Assembly: GCF_013410565.1 (NCBI RefSeq)
Contig: NZ_JACCFO010000001.1
Location: 2,418,001-2,482,000 of the forward strand
DNA length: 64,000 bases
From: Streptomonospora nanhaiensis
GTDB taxonomy: Bacteria > Actinomycetota > Actinomycetes > Streptosporangiales > Streptosporangiaceae
Direction of reading: 5' to 3'
Shown here: piece by piece, positions 19,808 to 28,352 of the stretch
How positions within the stretch are numbered: the first letter of the stretch is position 1
Layout: every line of letters starts with the position of its first letter
Notes under the pieces: generated by a model
Seen by the model: the letters and a program-made list of their open reading frames with translations, nothing else
Told to the model about the DNA's origin: nothing
Databases searched by the model: none
Translations under genes and position numbers: made by a program

Positions 19808-21577
19808 CTAGAGCCGGGGGTCCTCGGTATAGGTGCCGAACTCCTGGCCCATCGTGCCGCAGATCTCGCCCAGGGTGGCCTCGGCGCGGGCGGCCTGGAG
19901 GATGACCGGGATCAGGTTGGGCCGGGCGGGGTCGCGCACGGCGTCGAGCAGGTCGGACAGCGCGGCGTCGACGGCGGCCTGGTCGCGCTTGGCGCGGCGC
20001 TCGGCCAGCACCCGCCGCTGCTCCTCCTCGACCTCGTGGCTGATGCGCAGGGTCTCGACCTCGCCGGTGATGGTGGAGGTGTGGCAGTTGACGCCGACGA
20101 TGCGCTTCTCGTCCTTCTCCAGCGCCTGCTGGTACTGGAACGCCGACTCGGCGATCTCGGAGGTGAACCAGCCGTTCTCGATGCCCGCCAGGATGCCGGA
20201 GGTGATGGGGCCGATGGCGTGCTCGGCGGCGTCGCGGCCGGCCGCCGCGGCGTCCTCGGCGCGCTCGGCCTCCTTGGCGGCGCCCATGCGCTCGATGCGC
20301 TCGAAGATCCGCTCGGCCTCCTCCTCCAGCCGGTCGGTGAGCGCCTCGACGTAGTAGGAGCCGCCGAGCGGGTCGGCGACGTTGACCACGCCGGTCTCCT
20401 CCATGATCACCTGCTGGGTGCGCAGCGCGATCTCGGCGGAGGTGGCGGTGGGCAGCGCCAGGGTCTCGTCGAGGGCGTTGGTGTGCAGGGAGTTGGTGCC
20501 GCCCAGCACCGCCGACAGCGCCTCGACGGCCGTGCGGACCACGTTGTTGTAGGGCTGCTGGGCGGTGAGGGAGACGCCGGCGGTCTGGGTGTGGAAGCGC
20601 AGCCACATGGCCCGGTCGTCGGTGGCGCCGAAGCGGTCGCGCATCCAGCGGGCCCAGATGCGGCGGGCGGCGCGGAACTTGGCGATCTCCTCGAAGAAGT
20701 CGATGTGGGCGTCGAAGAAGAACGACAGCCCGCGCGCCAGTTTGTTGACGTCGAGCCCGCGCGAGAGCCCCAGTTCGACGTAGCCGAACCCGTCGGCGAG
20801 CGTGAAGGCCAACTCCTGCGCCGCCGTGGCCCCGGCCTCGCGGATGTGGTAGCCCGACACCGACAGCGGCTTGAACGCCGGGATGTTCTCGGTGCAGTAC
20901 TCCATCAGGTCGCCGATGAGGCGCAGGTGCGGCTCGGGCGGGTACAGCCACTCCTTCTGGGCGATGTACTCCTTGAAGATGTCGGTCTGCAGGGTGCCGT
21001 TGAGCGTGGTGATGTCGGCGCCCTGGCGCTCGGCGGCGACCAGGTACATGCAGAAGACGGGGATGGCCGGGCCGCTGATGGTCATGGACGTCGTGGTCTC
21101 GTCCAGCGGGATGCCGTCGAACAGGACGTCCATGTCGGCGGCGGAGTCGACGGCCACGCCGCAGTGGCCGACCTCGCCCAGCGCCATGGGGGCGTCGGAG
21201 TCGTAGCCCATGAGCGTAGGCATGTCGAAGGCCACCGAGAGCCCGCCGCCGCCGGAGGCCAGGATCATCCGGTAGCGCTCGTTGGTCTGGCGGGCGTTGC
21301 CGAAGCCGGCGAACTGGCGGATGGTCCAGGGCCGCCCGCGGTAGCCGGTGGGGTACAGGCCGCGGGTGAAGGGGAACTCCCCCGGCCACCCGATGCGCTC
21401 GAACCCGGGGACGTCGGCGCCGGGCGGGGGTCCGTAGACCGGATCGACCGGTTGCCCGGACAGCGTGGTGCGGGGTTCGGGCGCGGCGGCGCCGCGCCCC
21501 TGGCGCGGTGCCCGCGCGGCGTCGTAGCGCGCCTGCCAGCGGGCCCGGCCCGCGGCGATCTCCTCAGCCTTGGCCAT
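19808..21577 (-). CDS. icmA: isobutyryl-CoA mutase large subunit
   Basis: 589 residues with the acyl-CoA mutase catalytic barrel but no C-terminal cobalamin-binding domain (no DxHxxG), ending [14 protein letters not shown]; a separate small subunit is therefore needed. Two substrate-specificity positions differ from methylmalonyl-CoA mutase: Phe89 in TIRQFAGF (Tyr in MCM) and Gln207 in EYIAQKEW (Arg in MCM). Phe plus Gln is the known pair of isobutyryl-CoA mutase, which interconverts isobutyryl- and n-butyryl-CoA with adenosylcobalamin. Leaderless start with TAATAT 6 nt before the ATG. The IcmB subunit is not in the window. Automated annotation would probably say methylmalonyl-CoA mutase. Confidence 0.9.
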   Translation of the reverse strand: MAKAEEIAAGRARWQARYDAARAPRQGRGAAAPEPRTTLSGQPVDPVYGPPPGADVPGFERIGWPGEFPFTRGLYPTGYRGRPWTIRQFAGFGNARQTNERYRMILASGGGGLSVAFDMPTLMGYDSDAPMALGEVGHCGVAVDSAADMDVLFDGIPLDETTTSMTISGPAIPVFCMYLVAAERQGADITTLNGTLQTDIFKEYIAQKEWLYPPEPHLRLIGDLMEYCTENIPAFKPLSVSGYHIREAGATAAQELAFTLADGFGYVELGLSRGLDVNKLARGLSFFFDAHIDFFEEIAKFRAARRIWARWMRDRFGATDDRAMWLRFHTQTAGVSLTAQQPYNNVVRTAVEALSAVLGGTNSLHTNALDETLALPTATSAEIALRTQQVIMEETGVVNVADPLGGSYYVEALTDRLEEEAERIFERIERMGAAKEAERAEDAAAAGRDAAEHAIGPITSGILAGIENGWFTSEIAESAFQYQQALEKDEKRIVGVNCHTSTITGEVETLRISHEVEEEQRRVLAERRAKRDQAAVDAALSDLLDAVRDPARPNLIPVILQAARAEATLGEICGTMGQEFGTYTEDPRL

Positions 21578-21583
21578 GCCCCA

Positions 21584-21603
21584 ATATTAGGACGTCCAAC
21601 TAA
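21584..21603 (-). promoter_or_regulatory. icmA -10 element with overlapping palindrome
   Basis: TAATAT (minus strand, 21589-21584) ends 6 nt before the ATG. Immediately upstream, and overlapping it, is TTAGGACGTCCAACTAA (21587-21603) with a perfect GGACGTCC core. There is no good -35, so a regulator could bind here to activate or repress. Confidence 0.5.
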
Positions 21604-21872
21604 ATTTGTATAGGAACCGCGCGCCGCGCCCGTTACGCGAGGAACGCCGCGCGGGAGGCCGCGGGAGCGCCGGCGCGCGGTGCCGCGCGGACTCGGCCGC
21701 GCTGGGGGTCGGCCTTGCCCAGCGCGACGCCCTTGGGCGCGTCCGCTCCAGTTCTCGTGGCCGGGGACCGCACGCGTCGTCCGCGGATCGTAGGACGGGT
21801 ACGGCTTCAGCGCCGATCGTCGAGGCGGCCGTGGTCGGGCACGGCGGCTCCGTGGGGGCGGAAGGGGAGGTG

Positions 21873-23025
21873 CTAGCGGTGGTTGTGCGCGCGCCGGGCT
21901 CCGCCGGGCGAAGTTCGGCGAGGCCTCGCGGGCTGGATGACCGTGCGCTTGGGCTCGCGCTGTGGGGACGCGGCGGCGTCGCGGGGCGGGCGCGGGGCGT
22001 CGGCGGCCGCGGCGCGGTCGGGGCGGTGCTCGGGGGCGGGAGCCTCCGCCTTCACCCCGTCCGACTTCAGCACGGCGCGGGCCGTGTCGGCCATCTGGGC
22101 GATCGACGCCCGCTGATCGACCAGGGCCACGATCTCGCGGGTGAGGAAGCGTTTGGCGTCCTTGACGATGGAGACGGGGTCTTGCTGCCGCTCGGCCCCG
22201 GCGAGCGGGGCGAGACTGACCTCCCGCGTCAGTCTGCTGTCCAGGTAGGTCACCGTCGTCTTGACGACGAAGGCGGCGTCGAAGTCCTCGTGGCCGGGCA
22301 CTCCGACCTCGGGCGGGATCCGCTCGGCCGCGGCCCGCAACTCGCGCATCTCCTTCGCCCGCGCCAGGCGGACCTCGCTGTAGCGGTCCAGCAGGTCGGA
22401 GTAGGACGCCGCGTGGTGCGCCGTGGCCGGGTCGGCGCGGACGGCCTCCAAAGCGCCCTGGACGGCCCTGTCGTCCACCTCAAACTCCCGGTAGGAGGAG
22501 CGGCCCGCGCGGGCCGCTCGCAGGGCGTCCCCCAGGACCCGCTCGGTCGTCGCCAGCGCCTCCCGCGCCCGCGCCGCCGCTGCCATGGACCTCGCGGTCT
22601 CGTAGGAGAGGCGGCGGGTGTCGGACTCCAGGGTGCGCTTGGCGCCGTCGACGACCGCGGCCCCGTGGGAGCGTTCCGTCGGATGCCGCAACCGCTGCCG
22701 CCGGCCCGCCTGGAGTTGCAGCGTGGGGGCCGGTGTTCTCCCGCTTGGTCTGGCGGTCCGTCTCCGACAGCCGCTGCCAGGCGTCGGCGAGGCGGGGGTT
22801 CTCGGAGGACGCCGTCAGCTCGCTGACCTTCTCCTCGAACGCCTTTCGGAAGTCCGAAAGCTCCCAGGCCGCCCGGCCGAGGACCCCCCTCGCCTCGGCG
22901 TAGCCCTCCCGGGCCGCGACGTTCTCCCGCCGCAGGTCGGCATAGGAGCTTTCACCGGGCCGGTGGACCTCGAATCGCAGGTAGGGCGTGATCGACGCGT
23001 CTTCGACGGGAGGTTCGAACGACAT
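21873..23025 (-). pseudogene. hypothetical protein E of the shared-promoter cluster, frameshifted
   Basis: Begins MSFEPPVEDASITPYLRF at 23025 and reads as a charged helical protein to about residue 95 (TDRQTKREN). The same frame then turns into low-complexity Arg/Gly sequence (stop 22480), while plausible coding continues in the +1 frame to 21873 (EFEVDDRAVQGALEAV, YSDLLDRYSEVRLARAKEMRELR, an acidic-basic Pro-rich tail). Removing one C from the CCCCC run near 22725-22735 joins them into about 383 residues. An alternative is two overlapping genes, the second starting at TTG 22691. Function unknown. Confidence 0.6.
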
Positions 23026-23086
23026 GAGCGGCTAACGGGGCGGGGGGCGGTCCGGAACGGCGGGGAAGGGGGTCGGGTCGTGAGTG

Positions 23087-23115
23087 ATCATGGCGGTTCG
23101 CCGCCCTGCGGACAA
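23087..23115 (-). promoter_or_regulatory. shared-type promoter of gene E
   Basis: -35 TTGTCC (23115-23110), 17-bp spacer, -10 CATGAT (23092-23087), followed by ACGACCCGACCCCC. The -10 ends 61 nt before the ATG at 23025. Confidence 0.7.
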
Positions 23116-23168
23116 CCTCCCTCCGCCGGGCGTTCACCGGGCGGACCGGGCGGCGCGGACGGGTGCGG

Positions 23169-23846
23169 CTACGCCTTCGAGGCGCCCCGGCCGTCGCGGG
23201 CCCGCGGGACGGGGGCGCGCGAAGGCTGGGTCGGGCCGGGACCGGAGCGCGCGCCGCGCCTCCCCGTGAGCCGGCCCGCCATCTCGCCCGCGATCCTCCG
23301 CGCGGGGTGGTCCTGCGTCTCCCGTGCCTCCCCCGCTTCGCGGGGGGTGTCGAGCTCCTTCTGGAACGCCTCGATGGCCGCGAGGTCCTCGCGCATGCTC
23401 GCGGACTGCTTGCCGATCCTGGCGGTGTCCTGCCGGAGCGCGTCGATCACCTCCTGCAGGGCCTGCCGAGCGTACGTCGGGGAGACCATGGACCGCACCC
23501 GTTCGGTGAGGCCGCTGTTCTGGTTCTTCAGCACCTCCGCCACGGCACCGGTCTTCGACAGGTCGGTGGGCTGGGACTGCACGACGTGGATCGCCGTCAT
23601 CAGGCCGTTCAGCCGATCCGCGGCCGGATGGTTGTTCTCCCGTGCCTGGTCCCGGAGGCTATGCACGGTCGAGAGCTTGGTTGACAGCTTCTCGCGGGCG
23701 CTGCGCCACGCCTCCACGGCGTCCTGCCACTGTGCGGCCGCCGTACCGAGCTCCTCACGCACGGAGCCCTTGGCCTGGGCCATCAACTGCTCCAGGTACG
23801 CCAGTCCGTCCTGGTTCACACCGTCCGCGGAACCGCTCTCGACCAT
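23169..23846 (-). CDS. hypothetical helical protein F of the shared-promoter cluster
   Basis: 225 residues from ATG 23846 (GGAGG 5 nt upstream). Almost entirely helical by composition: QLMAQAKGSVREELGTAAAQWQ near the start, a central segment (about 85-125), then another helix pair to about 175; the final 50 residues are Arg/Pro/Gly-rich and basic. No signal peptide or membrane span. Same general architecture and promoter as C but no clear sequence homology. Unknown function. Confidence 0.72.
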   Translation of the reverse strand: MVESGSADGVNQDGLAYLEQLMAQAKGSVREELGTAAAQWQDAVEAWRSAREKLSTKLSTVHSLRDQARENNHPAADRLNGLMTAIHVVQSQPTDLSKTGAVAEVLKNQNSGLTERVRSMVSPTYARQALQEVIDALRQDTARIGKQSASMREDLAAIEAFQKELDTPREAGEARETQDHPARRIAGEMAGRLTGRRGARSGPGPTQPSRAPVPRARDGRGASKA

Positions 23847-23908
23847 GCCGCCTCCGTTGTCCGACACGAGCACGCTGGGATGACGGACGGGGGCGGGGTC
23901 CGAAACGG

Positions 23909-23937
23909 ATGATGGCGTGGGAACGTCCGCACGGCAA
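23909..23937 (-). promoter_or_regulatory. shared-type promoter of gene F
   Basis: -35 TTGCCG (23937-23932), 17-bp spacer, -10 CATCAT (23914-23909), followed by TTTCGGACCCCGCCCCC. The -10 ends 62 nt before the ATG. Confidence 0.7.
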
Positions 23938-23977
23938 CCCCGGGGCCCGCGCGGACCGCTTCACGCGCGCCCCGACC

Positions 23978-24604
23978 CTACCGGGCGCGGCCCCGGGCCG
24001 GGCCCTCGCCCGGGCGCGGTCCCCGGGCCGGGACGGTCCTTCGCCGCGCGGCGGCGGCCTTCGGCGACCTCGGCAGCCGGGCGTCGCCGCCCCGCGCGCG
24101 CTCCGTTGCCGCGAGCTCCGTCCGGATCCGCCGGACGGCGTCGCGGGCGTCCACGGTGGCCGCGACCAGGGTGCCGTGGCGGTCCTCCAGGCTCTTGCGG
24201 GCCTGGTTCACCTGGGCGGCGGCATCGGCCACCACCTGCCGGGAGTGCTCCACGGGCTCGGCGCCGGGGCCGGGCGGGCGCGAGGCGAGGACCACGGCCT
24301 CCGGCGGGCGGGCCGCCTCGGCGATGCGCTCCCGCAGGGCGGACAGGTCGGCCAGTCCGGCGGGGCGGTCCGCGCCCAGGGCCTCGACCTCGCGCTGGGT
24401 CCGGGCGGCCTGCTCGTCGGCCCGCCGGGCGTCGTCGCCGCCCGCGCCCCAAGCCGCGCGGGCGTGGTCGTACTCCTCCAGCGCCCGCTCCAGCAGCCCG
24501 ACCTCCGGCGCGGGCCGGGTCCCTCCGGCCCCGGCCGTGCGCAGCCGTTGCAGGTCCGCCTGGATGGCCGTGGCGTCCACGGCGCCGAAGTGGTCGTCGG
24601 GCAT
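23978..24604 (-). CDS. hypothetical helical protein G of the shared-promoter cluster
   Basis: 208 residues from ATG 24604. Ala/Arg/Glu-rich helices (about 10-70, LLERALEEYDHARAAW; 70-100; 115-165, VADAAAQVNQARKSLEDRH) and a 40-residue Pro/Arg-rich basic tail ending GPARGRAR. No signal or membrane region. No family known to me. Grouped with A-F by promoter, size and tail rather than by sequence homology. Confidence 0.7.
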   Translation of the reverse strand: MPDDHFGAVDATAIQADLQRLRTAGAGGTRPAPEVGLLERALEEYDHARAAWGAGGDDARRADEQAARTQREVEALGADRPAGLADLSALRERIAEAARPPEAVVLASRPPGPGAEPVEHSRQVVADAAAQVNQARKSLEDRHGTLVAATVDARDAVRRIRTELAATERARGGDARLPRSPKAAAARRRTVPARGPRPGEGPARGRAR

Positions 24605-24658
24605 GCCGCACCTTCCGTCGTGGGGGGTCTGCGAGCGGCGGGGTCGGGGCCGAGGACG

Positions 24659-24687
24659 ATGATCGCGCCTGGCGGCCGTCCTGGCAA
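24659..24687 (-). promoter_or_regulatory. shared-type promoter of gene G
   Basis: -35 TTGCCA (24687-24682), 17-bp spacer, -10 GATCAT (24664-24659), followed by CTCGGCCCCGACCCCG. The -10 ends 54 nt before the ATG. Confidence 0.65.
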
Positions 24688-24840
24688 TCTTCCCGGCCCG
24701 GCCCGCCCTCCCGCGCCCGGTTCACCCTTCCCCGCACGGCCCGCGCGGCGGCGGGCCGGGGGGCTCGCGACACTGCACCGCGTCGCCGCGCCCGCCTCGT
24801 GCGCACGAACGCGGGCGAGTGCGGCCCGGCTCCGGCGCCC

Positions 24841-25371
24841 TCAGCGGCCGGCCGCGCCGCCCTTGTCCGCCGGGAAGTCGCCGAACTCCACCCGGAGCTT
24901 GGTGAACATGGCGTGGATCCGCCAGTTCTCCTCGTCGGAGTAGCAGTCGAGGCCGAAGTCCATGGCGGTGAGGTCGCGGGTGGCGTCCTCGACCACCTGG
25001 CGGCCGCTGTCGGTGATCTCGGCGAGGGTGCCCCGGCCGTCGCTGGGGTTGGGCTTGCGGCGCACGAAGCCCTGGCGCTCCAGGCGGTCGATGGTGTTGG
25101 TGACGCTCGTGGGGTGCACCATCAGCCGTTCGCCGATCTTGCCCAGCGGCAGGGCGCCCGTGGAGCTGAAGGTCAGCAGCACCAGCGCCTCGTAGCGCGC
25201 GAAGGTCAGCTCGTAGGGTTTGAGCGCGGCGTCGAGCTGGCCGAGCAGGATCTGCTGGGCGCGCATGATCGAGGTGACCGCCGCCATCGCCGGGTTGGCC
25301 CCCCAGCGGCGCGTCCAGTTCTCGTGCGCCCGCTCGATGGGGTCGAACGGAAGATTAAGCGGGTTACCCAC
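24841..25371 (-). CDS. MarR family transcriptional regulator
   Basis: 176 residues from GTG 25371, giving an N-terminus VGNPLNLPFDPIERAHENW. The winged helix-turn-helix spans about 65-125: recognition helix region MVHPTSVTNTIDRL and wing NPSDGRGTLAEI. MarR proteins are dimeric repressors usually controlled by small ligands. TACAGT lies 6 nt before the GTG, so the mRNA is probably leaderless. It sits between meaB and the gene cluster around icmA; regulation of acyl-CoA mutase genes is plausible but not shown. Confidence 0.93.
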   Translation of the reverse strand: MGNPLNLPFDPIERAHENWTRRWGANPAMAAVTSIMRAQQILLGQLDAALKPYELTFARYEALVLLTFSSTGALPLGKIGERLMVHPTSVTNTIDRLERQGFVRRKPNPSDGRGTLAEITDSGRQVVEDATRDLTAMDFGLDCYSDEENWRIHAMFTKLRVEFGDFPADKGGAAGR

Positions 25372-25377
25372 CCCGCC

Positions 25378-25383
25378 ACTGTA
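25378..25383 (-). promoter_or_regulatory. -10 element of the marR-type gene (leaderless)
   Basis: TACAGT on the minus strand, 6 nt before the GTG start; fits TANNNT. Confidence 0.5.
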
Positions 25384-25533
25384 TCGAGCGCCGGGCGCGG
25401 CCGATCCCCCACACCCTGTGGTCACCGCAGCTCGGCGGGGTTGCCCCCGCCTCCGCCGGTGCGGAAAAAGACGGCGCCCTCCTGCGGTCGTGCGTCGGCG
25501 GGTACCGAAGGGCGCCGGCCGGCGCCCCGCCGG

Positions 25534-26478
25534 TCAGCCCTCCAGCGCGGCCAGCACGGAGTCGGCCGCCGCGTAGGGGTCGCCGCCCGCGGCGACCTCA
25601 CCGGCGAGCGCGTCGAGCGCGGCGTGGCCGCGCACGTCGGCCAGGCGCTCCACGAGCGCGGCCATCGCGATGGCCTCGATCTCGCGGCGGGCGCGGGCTC
25701 GGCGGCGGCGCTCCAGTTCGCCCGTCGCGCGCAGGTGGGCGGCGTGGTCGTCCAGGCGTTTGAGCAGGTCGTCCACCCCCTCCCCCTTCGCGGCGGACAT
25801 GGCCACCACCGGCGGCTTCCACTCCTCGGGAGCGCGGTCGACCTGCGCGACCATCTGGCGGAGATCGCGGACCGCGGCCTGGGCGCCCTCGCGGTCGGCC
25901 TTGTTGACCGCGAGGATGTCGGCGATCTCCAGCACACCGGCCTTGCCCGCCTGCACGCCGTCGCCCATGCCCGGCGCGGCCAGCACCACCGTGGTGTCGG
26001 CGTGGGCGGCGATGTCGACCTCGGCCTGGCCCACGCCCACGGTCTCGACCAGGACGTGGTCGAACCCGGCCGCGTCGAGGACCCGCAGCGCGTGCGGCGT
26101 GGCCCACGACAGCCCGCCCAGGTGGCCCCGGCTGGCCATGGAGCGGATGTAGACGCCGGGATCGGTGGCGTGCTCCTGCATGCGCACCCGGTCGCCCAGC
26201 AGCGCGCCGCCGGTGAACGGGGAGGAGGGGTCGACCGCCAGGACGGCCGCGGTCTCGCCGCGCGCCCGCAGCGCCGCGACCAGCGCGCTGGTGGAGGTGG
26301 ACTTGCCCACCCCCGGCGGCCCGGTCAGCCCGGTGATGCGCGCCCGGCCGGCGGCGGGGGCCAGTCCGGCGGTGATCTCGCGCAGTTGCGGCGCGGCGTT
26401 CTCCACCAGGGAGATCGTCCGCGCCAGGGCCCGGCGGTCGCCGCCGCGCACCCGCTCCACCAGCTCGCCGACCTGCAT
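25534..26478 (-). CDS. meaB: MeaB-type G-protein chaperone of acyl-CoA mutase
   Basis: 314 residues from ATG 26478 with GGAGGGAG upstream. P-loop GPPGVGKST (53-61), switch region DPSSPFTGGALLGDR, ETVGVGQ, and NKAD specificity motif place it in the MeaB/ArgK G3E family. It gates loading of adenosylcobalamin onto the mutase and exchange of damaged cofactor. With the mutase at 19.8 kb identified as IcmA, IcmA is a likely client, though a methylmalonyl-CoA mutase elsewhere is also possible. The in-frame extension to 26688 is not conserved. Confidence 0.94.
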   Translation of the reverse strand: MQVGELVERVRGGDRRALARTISLVENAAPQLREITAGLAPAAGRARITGLTGPPGVGKSTSTSALVAALRARGETAAVLAVDPSSPFTGGALLGDRVRMQEHATDPGVYIRSMASRGHLGGLSWATPHALRVLDAAGFDHVLVETVGVGQAEVDIAAHADTTVVLAAPGMGDGVQAGKAGVLEIADILAVNKADREGAQAAVRDLRQMVAQVDRAPEEWKPPVVAMSAAKGEGVDDLLKRLDDHAAHLRATGELERRRRARARREIEAIAMAALVERLADVRGHAALDALAGEVAAGGDPYAAADSVLAALEG

Positions 26479-26782
26479 CGGGCTCCCTCCGCGTCCGCTC
26501 CGACCGCGGCCCGTGGCCCAGCCGCCCCGGTCGCCGCATGTCCAGAGGCCCGAGTATGGCAAACGCCGCACACCGGGGGTACCGACGCCCCGGGTGGGCC
26601 GGGGATGACGCCGTGACCCAATCTCCACCGGCCGCATGTGGCCCCGATCCGGCGGCGGCGGTTTCCGCCGCGGACCTGCCCGCGGCAACGGCGCCGGGTT
26701 AGCCTTCGAAGCAGGAATTCCGCTTTTCCTCTTTCTCCTTTCCCCGGTATCCGGAGGTTTCCGCCACCGAAAGGCGAACCAC
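26479..26782. other. divergent promoter region, meaB / trypsin-like gene
   Basis: 304 bp. A plus-strand TAGCCT (-10-like) lies near 26700, followed by a pyrimidine-rich stretch (about 26719-26748) in the likely 5' leader of the protease gene. No gene seen. Confidence 0.4.
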
Positions 26783-27670
26783 GTGAAAAAACCACCGGAA
26801 AAGTCCGTCCCGAATTACATGGGGCGCGTTCTCACCCCCGCGGGAGCCCCGCTGGGCACGTGCTTCCAACTGGCCCCCTCGGTGATCGCCACGGCCTGGC
26901 ACGTCGCCCGGGAAGCCGTGTCGCTGGGCGACGGCGGCCCCCTTCGCCTCGACGCGCTCGCCGAGGGTGCGGACAATCCCGTGCGGACCGCCGAGATCGT
27001 GCGCGAGGACCGCGCGCGCGACCTCGCCGTCCTGCGCGCCGAATCCGCCTTCGCCGGCAGCGTCCGGCTGCTGCGGCCCGCCGCGTCGGTCAACCGCGCC
27101 GAACCCCTGGTGATCGTGGGCCACGCCGAACTCCGCGAGGCGGCCGGGGCACCGCGGCCCCGGTCGCTGGAGGCGCTGGGCACCTGGCAGGGGATCGTCA
27201 CCCGCACCGACGACGTCCTGCTGGGCCGGATCACCGCACCCGACGTGCTGCGCGGCATGAGCGGCGCACCGGTCCGCCGGCGGCGCGACGACGCCGTGGT
27301 GGGCGTGGTCTCGGGCCGCTACAACTCCACCGACGGCTGGCTGGAGCACAGCGTGTGGGTGGCCCGGACCGAGGACCTGCGCGCCCTGTGCGCGGGCCTG
27401 GCCGACCTGGACGGCGGCGGCCCCTGGGCGGAGTTCGCGGCCGCGGCGGGCGCGGTCGCGGCGGCCGAGGCCGCCGACGCGGCGCTGCGCCGGGGCGGGC
27501 CCGGAGCTTCTGACGGCGCGCCGGAGGCCGCCGTCGCCCCACCGCTCACCCCGTCGCCCGGCGCCGATCCGCCGGGGCCCGAGGCCGCCGAGGCGTCCGG
27601 CACCCGCGGCGGTCCGGCCGCCGACGACGGCGAGGGCGGCCTGCTGGGGTGGCTGCGCGACCTCTTCTGA
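26783..27670 (+). CDS. trypsin-like serine protease of a conflict-type cassette
   Basis: 295 residues from GTG 26783 (AAAGG upstream). Triad residues are visible: His40 (TAWHVA), Asp80 (RDLAVL) and Ser160 (GMSGAPV), so it should be active. No signal peptide, so it acts in the cytoplasm. Residues 215-285 are Ala/Pro/Gly-rich linker, and the protein ends in an amphipathic GLLGWLRDLF. Such N-terminal trypsin-like domains, next to Trypco-domain genes, are described effectors of NTP-dependent biological conflict systems; here no STAND ATPase is fused or adjacent. First of three plus-strand genes. Confidence 0.85.
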   Translation: MKKPPEKSVPNYMGRVLTPAGAPLGTCFQLAPSVIATAWHVAREAVSLGDGGPLRLDALAEGADNPVRTAEIVREDRARDLAVLRAESAFAGSVRLLRPAASVNRAEPLVIVGHAELREAAGAPRPRSLEALGTWQGIVTRTDDVLLGRITAPDVLRGMSGAPVRRRRDDAVVGVVSGRYNSTDGWLEHSVWVARTEDLRALCAGLADLDGGGPWAEFAAAAGAVAAAEAADAALRRGGPGASDGAPEAAVAPPLTPSPGADPPGPEAAEASGTRGGPAADDGEGGLLGWLRDLF

Positions 27671-27884
27671 GGCCGCCCTGCCGCCCGCCGCATCCGCCCG
27701 GCCCCGGCGACCCGCCCGCCGGCCTTCTCCGCGGCACCCGGTGTCCCCCGCTCCCCCGTACGCGCGGCCTCCCGTGCTCCCGCTCTCACGGCGCCCCGCG
27801 CCGCACCGCCCGTCCACGACGCGCGATGCGGCACCCGATTCCGGCTCCCTCTTCCCCCACCTGACCCCGACAGGAGTCCTTGCC

Positions 27885-28352
27885 GTGGATTCGTTCCTGC
27901 GCCCCGGTGACCGGGGCTATGCGTTCTGGCTCGACCGCGTGTCGTGGTCCAACCGGCACCCCATGACCCTGCCGCTGCTGCTGGCCGACGGGCAGCGCAC
28001 CGACCTCCCCATCGCCCCCGGCCACGCGTTCATCCGCGAGGCGGACGGTCTGCTGCTGCGGTTCACCTACGTGGACTCCGCGGGGCGCGACTACCAACTG
28101 GCCCTGGACTTCACGGGCGAGGACCCCGACGGCACCTACCGTCCGCTCATCAACCCCCGGTCCCTGCTGGCGCTGCTGCGCCGGCCCACGCCCGTGGGCG
28201 TCGCGGTCGCTGTCGGCGCGCCGGCGCTGCGCTACCTGGTGCGGGAGTTCTTCGACTCCGACGGCCTGCCGCCGGGCACCGGGTACTACGTGCAGCCCTC
28301 GGGCGGCATGGTGATCAGCGGCGCCGCCGTTCTGCAGCGGGCCGAGCGGTGA
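27885..28352 (+). CDS. unknown protein of the trypsin/Trypco cassette
   Basis: 155 residues from GTG 27885, AGGAG 8 nt upstream. Beta-rich by composition with several aromatic positions (GYAFWLDRVSW; FTYVDSAGRDYQLALDF), one weakly hydrophobic helix (about 103-115, VGVAVAVGAPAL) and a Gly-rich end. No family recognised. Its stop overlaps the start of the next gene by 4 bp (GTGA), so both are translationally coupled. It lies 214 bp after the protease gene and probably belongs to the same functional unit; may be sensor, adaptor or inhibitor. Confidence 0.7.
   Translation: MDSFLRPGDRGYAFWLDRVSWSNRHPMTLPLLLADGQRTDLPIAPGHAFIREADGLLLRFTYVDSAGRDYQLALDFTGEDPDGTYRPLINPRSLLALLRRPTPVGVAVAVGAPALRYLVREFFDSDGLPPGTGYYVQPSGGMVISGAAVLQRAER

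Noticed and set aside
18975-21389. An 804-codon open frame on the minus strand running through icmA into gene D
   Set aside because: Its upstream two thirds is an antisense-type shadow of icmA with Arg/Pro/Gly-rich composition; only the last about 190 codons match the B/C/D family.
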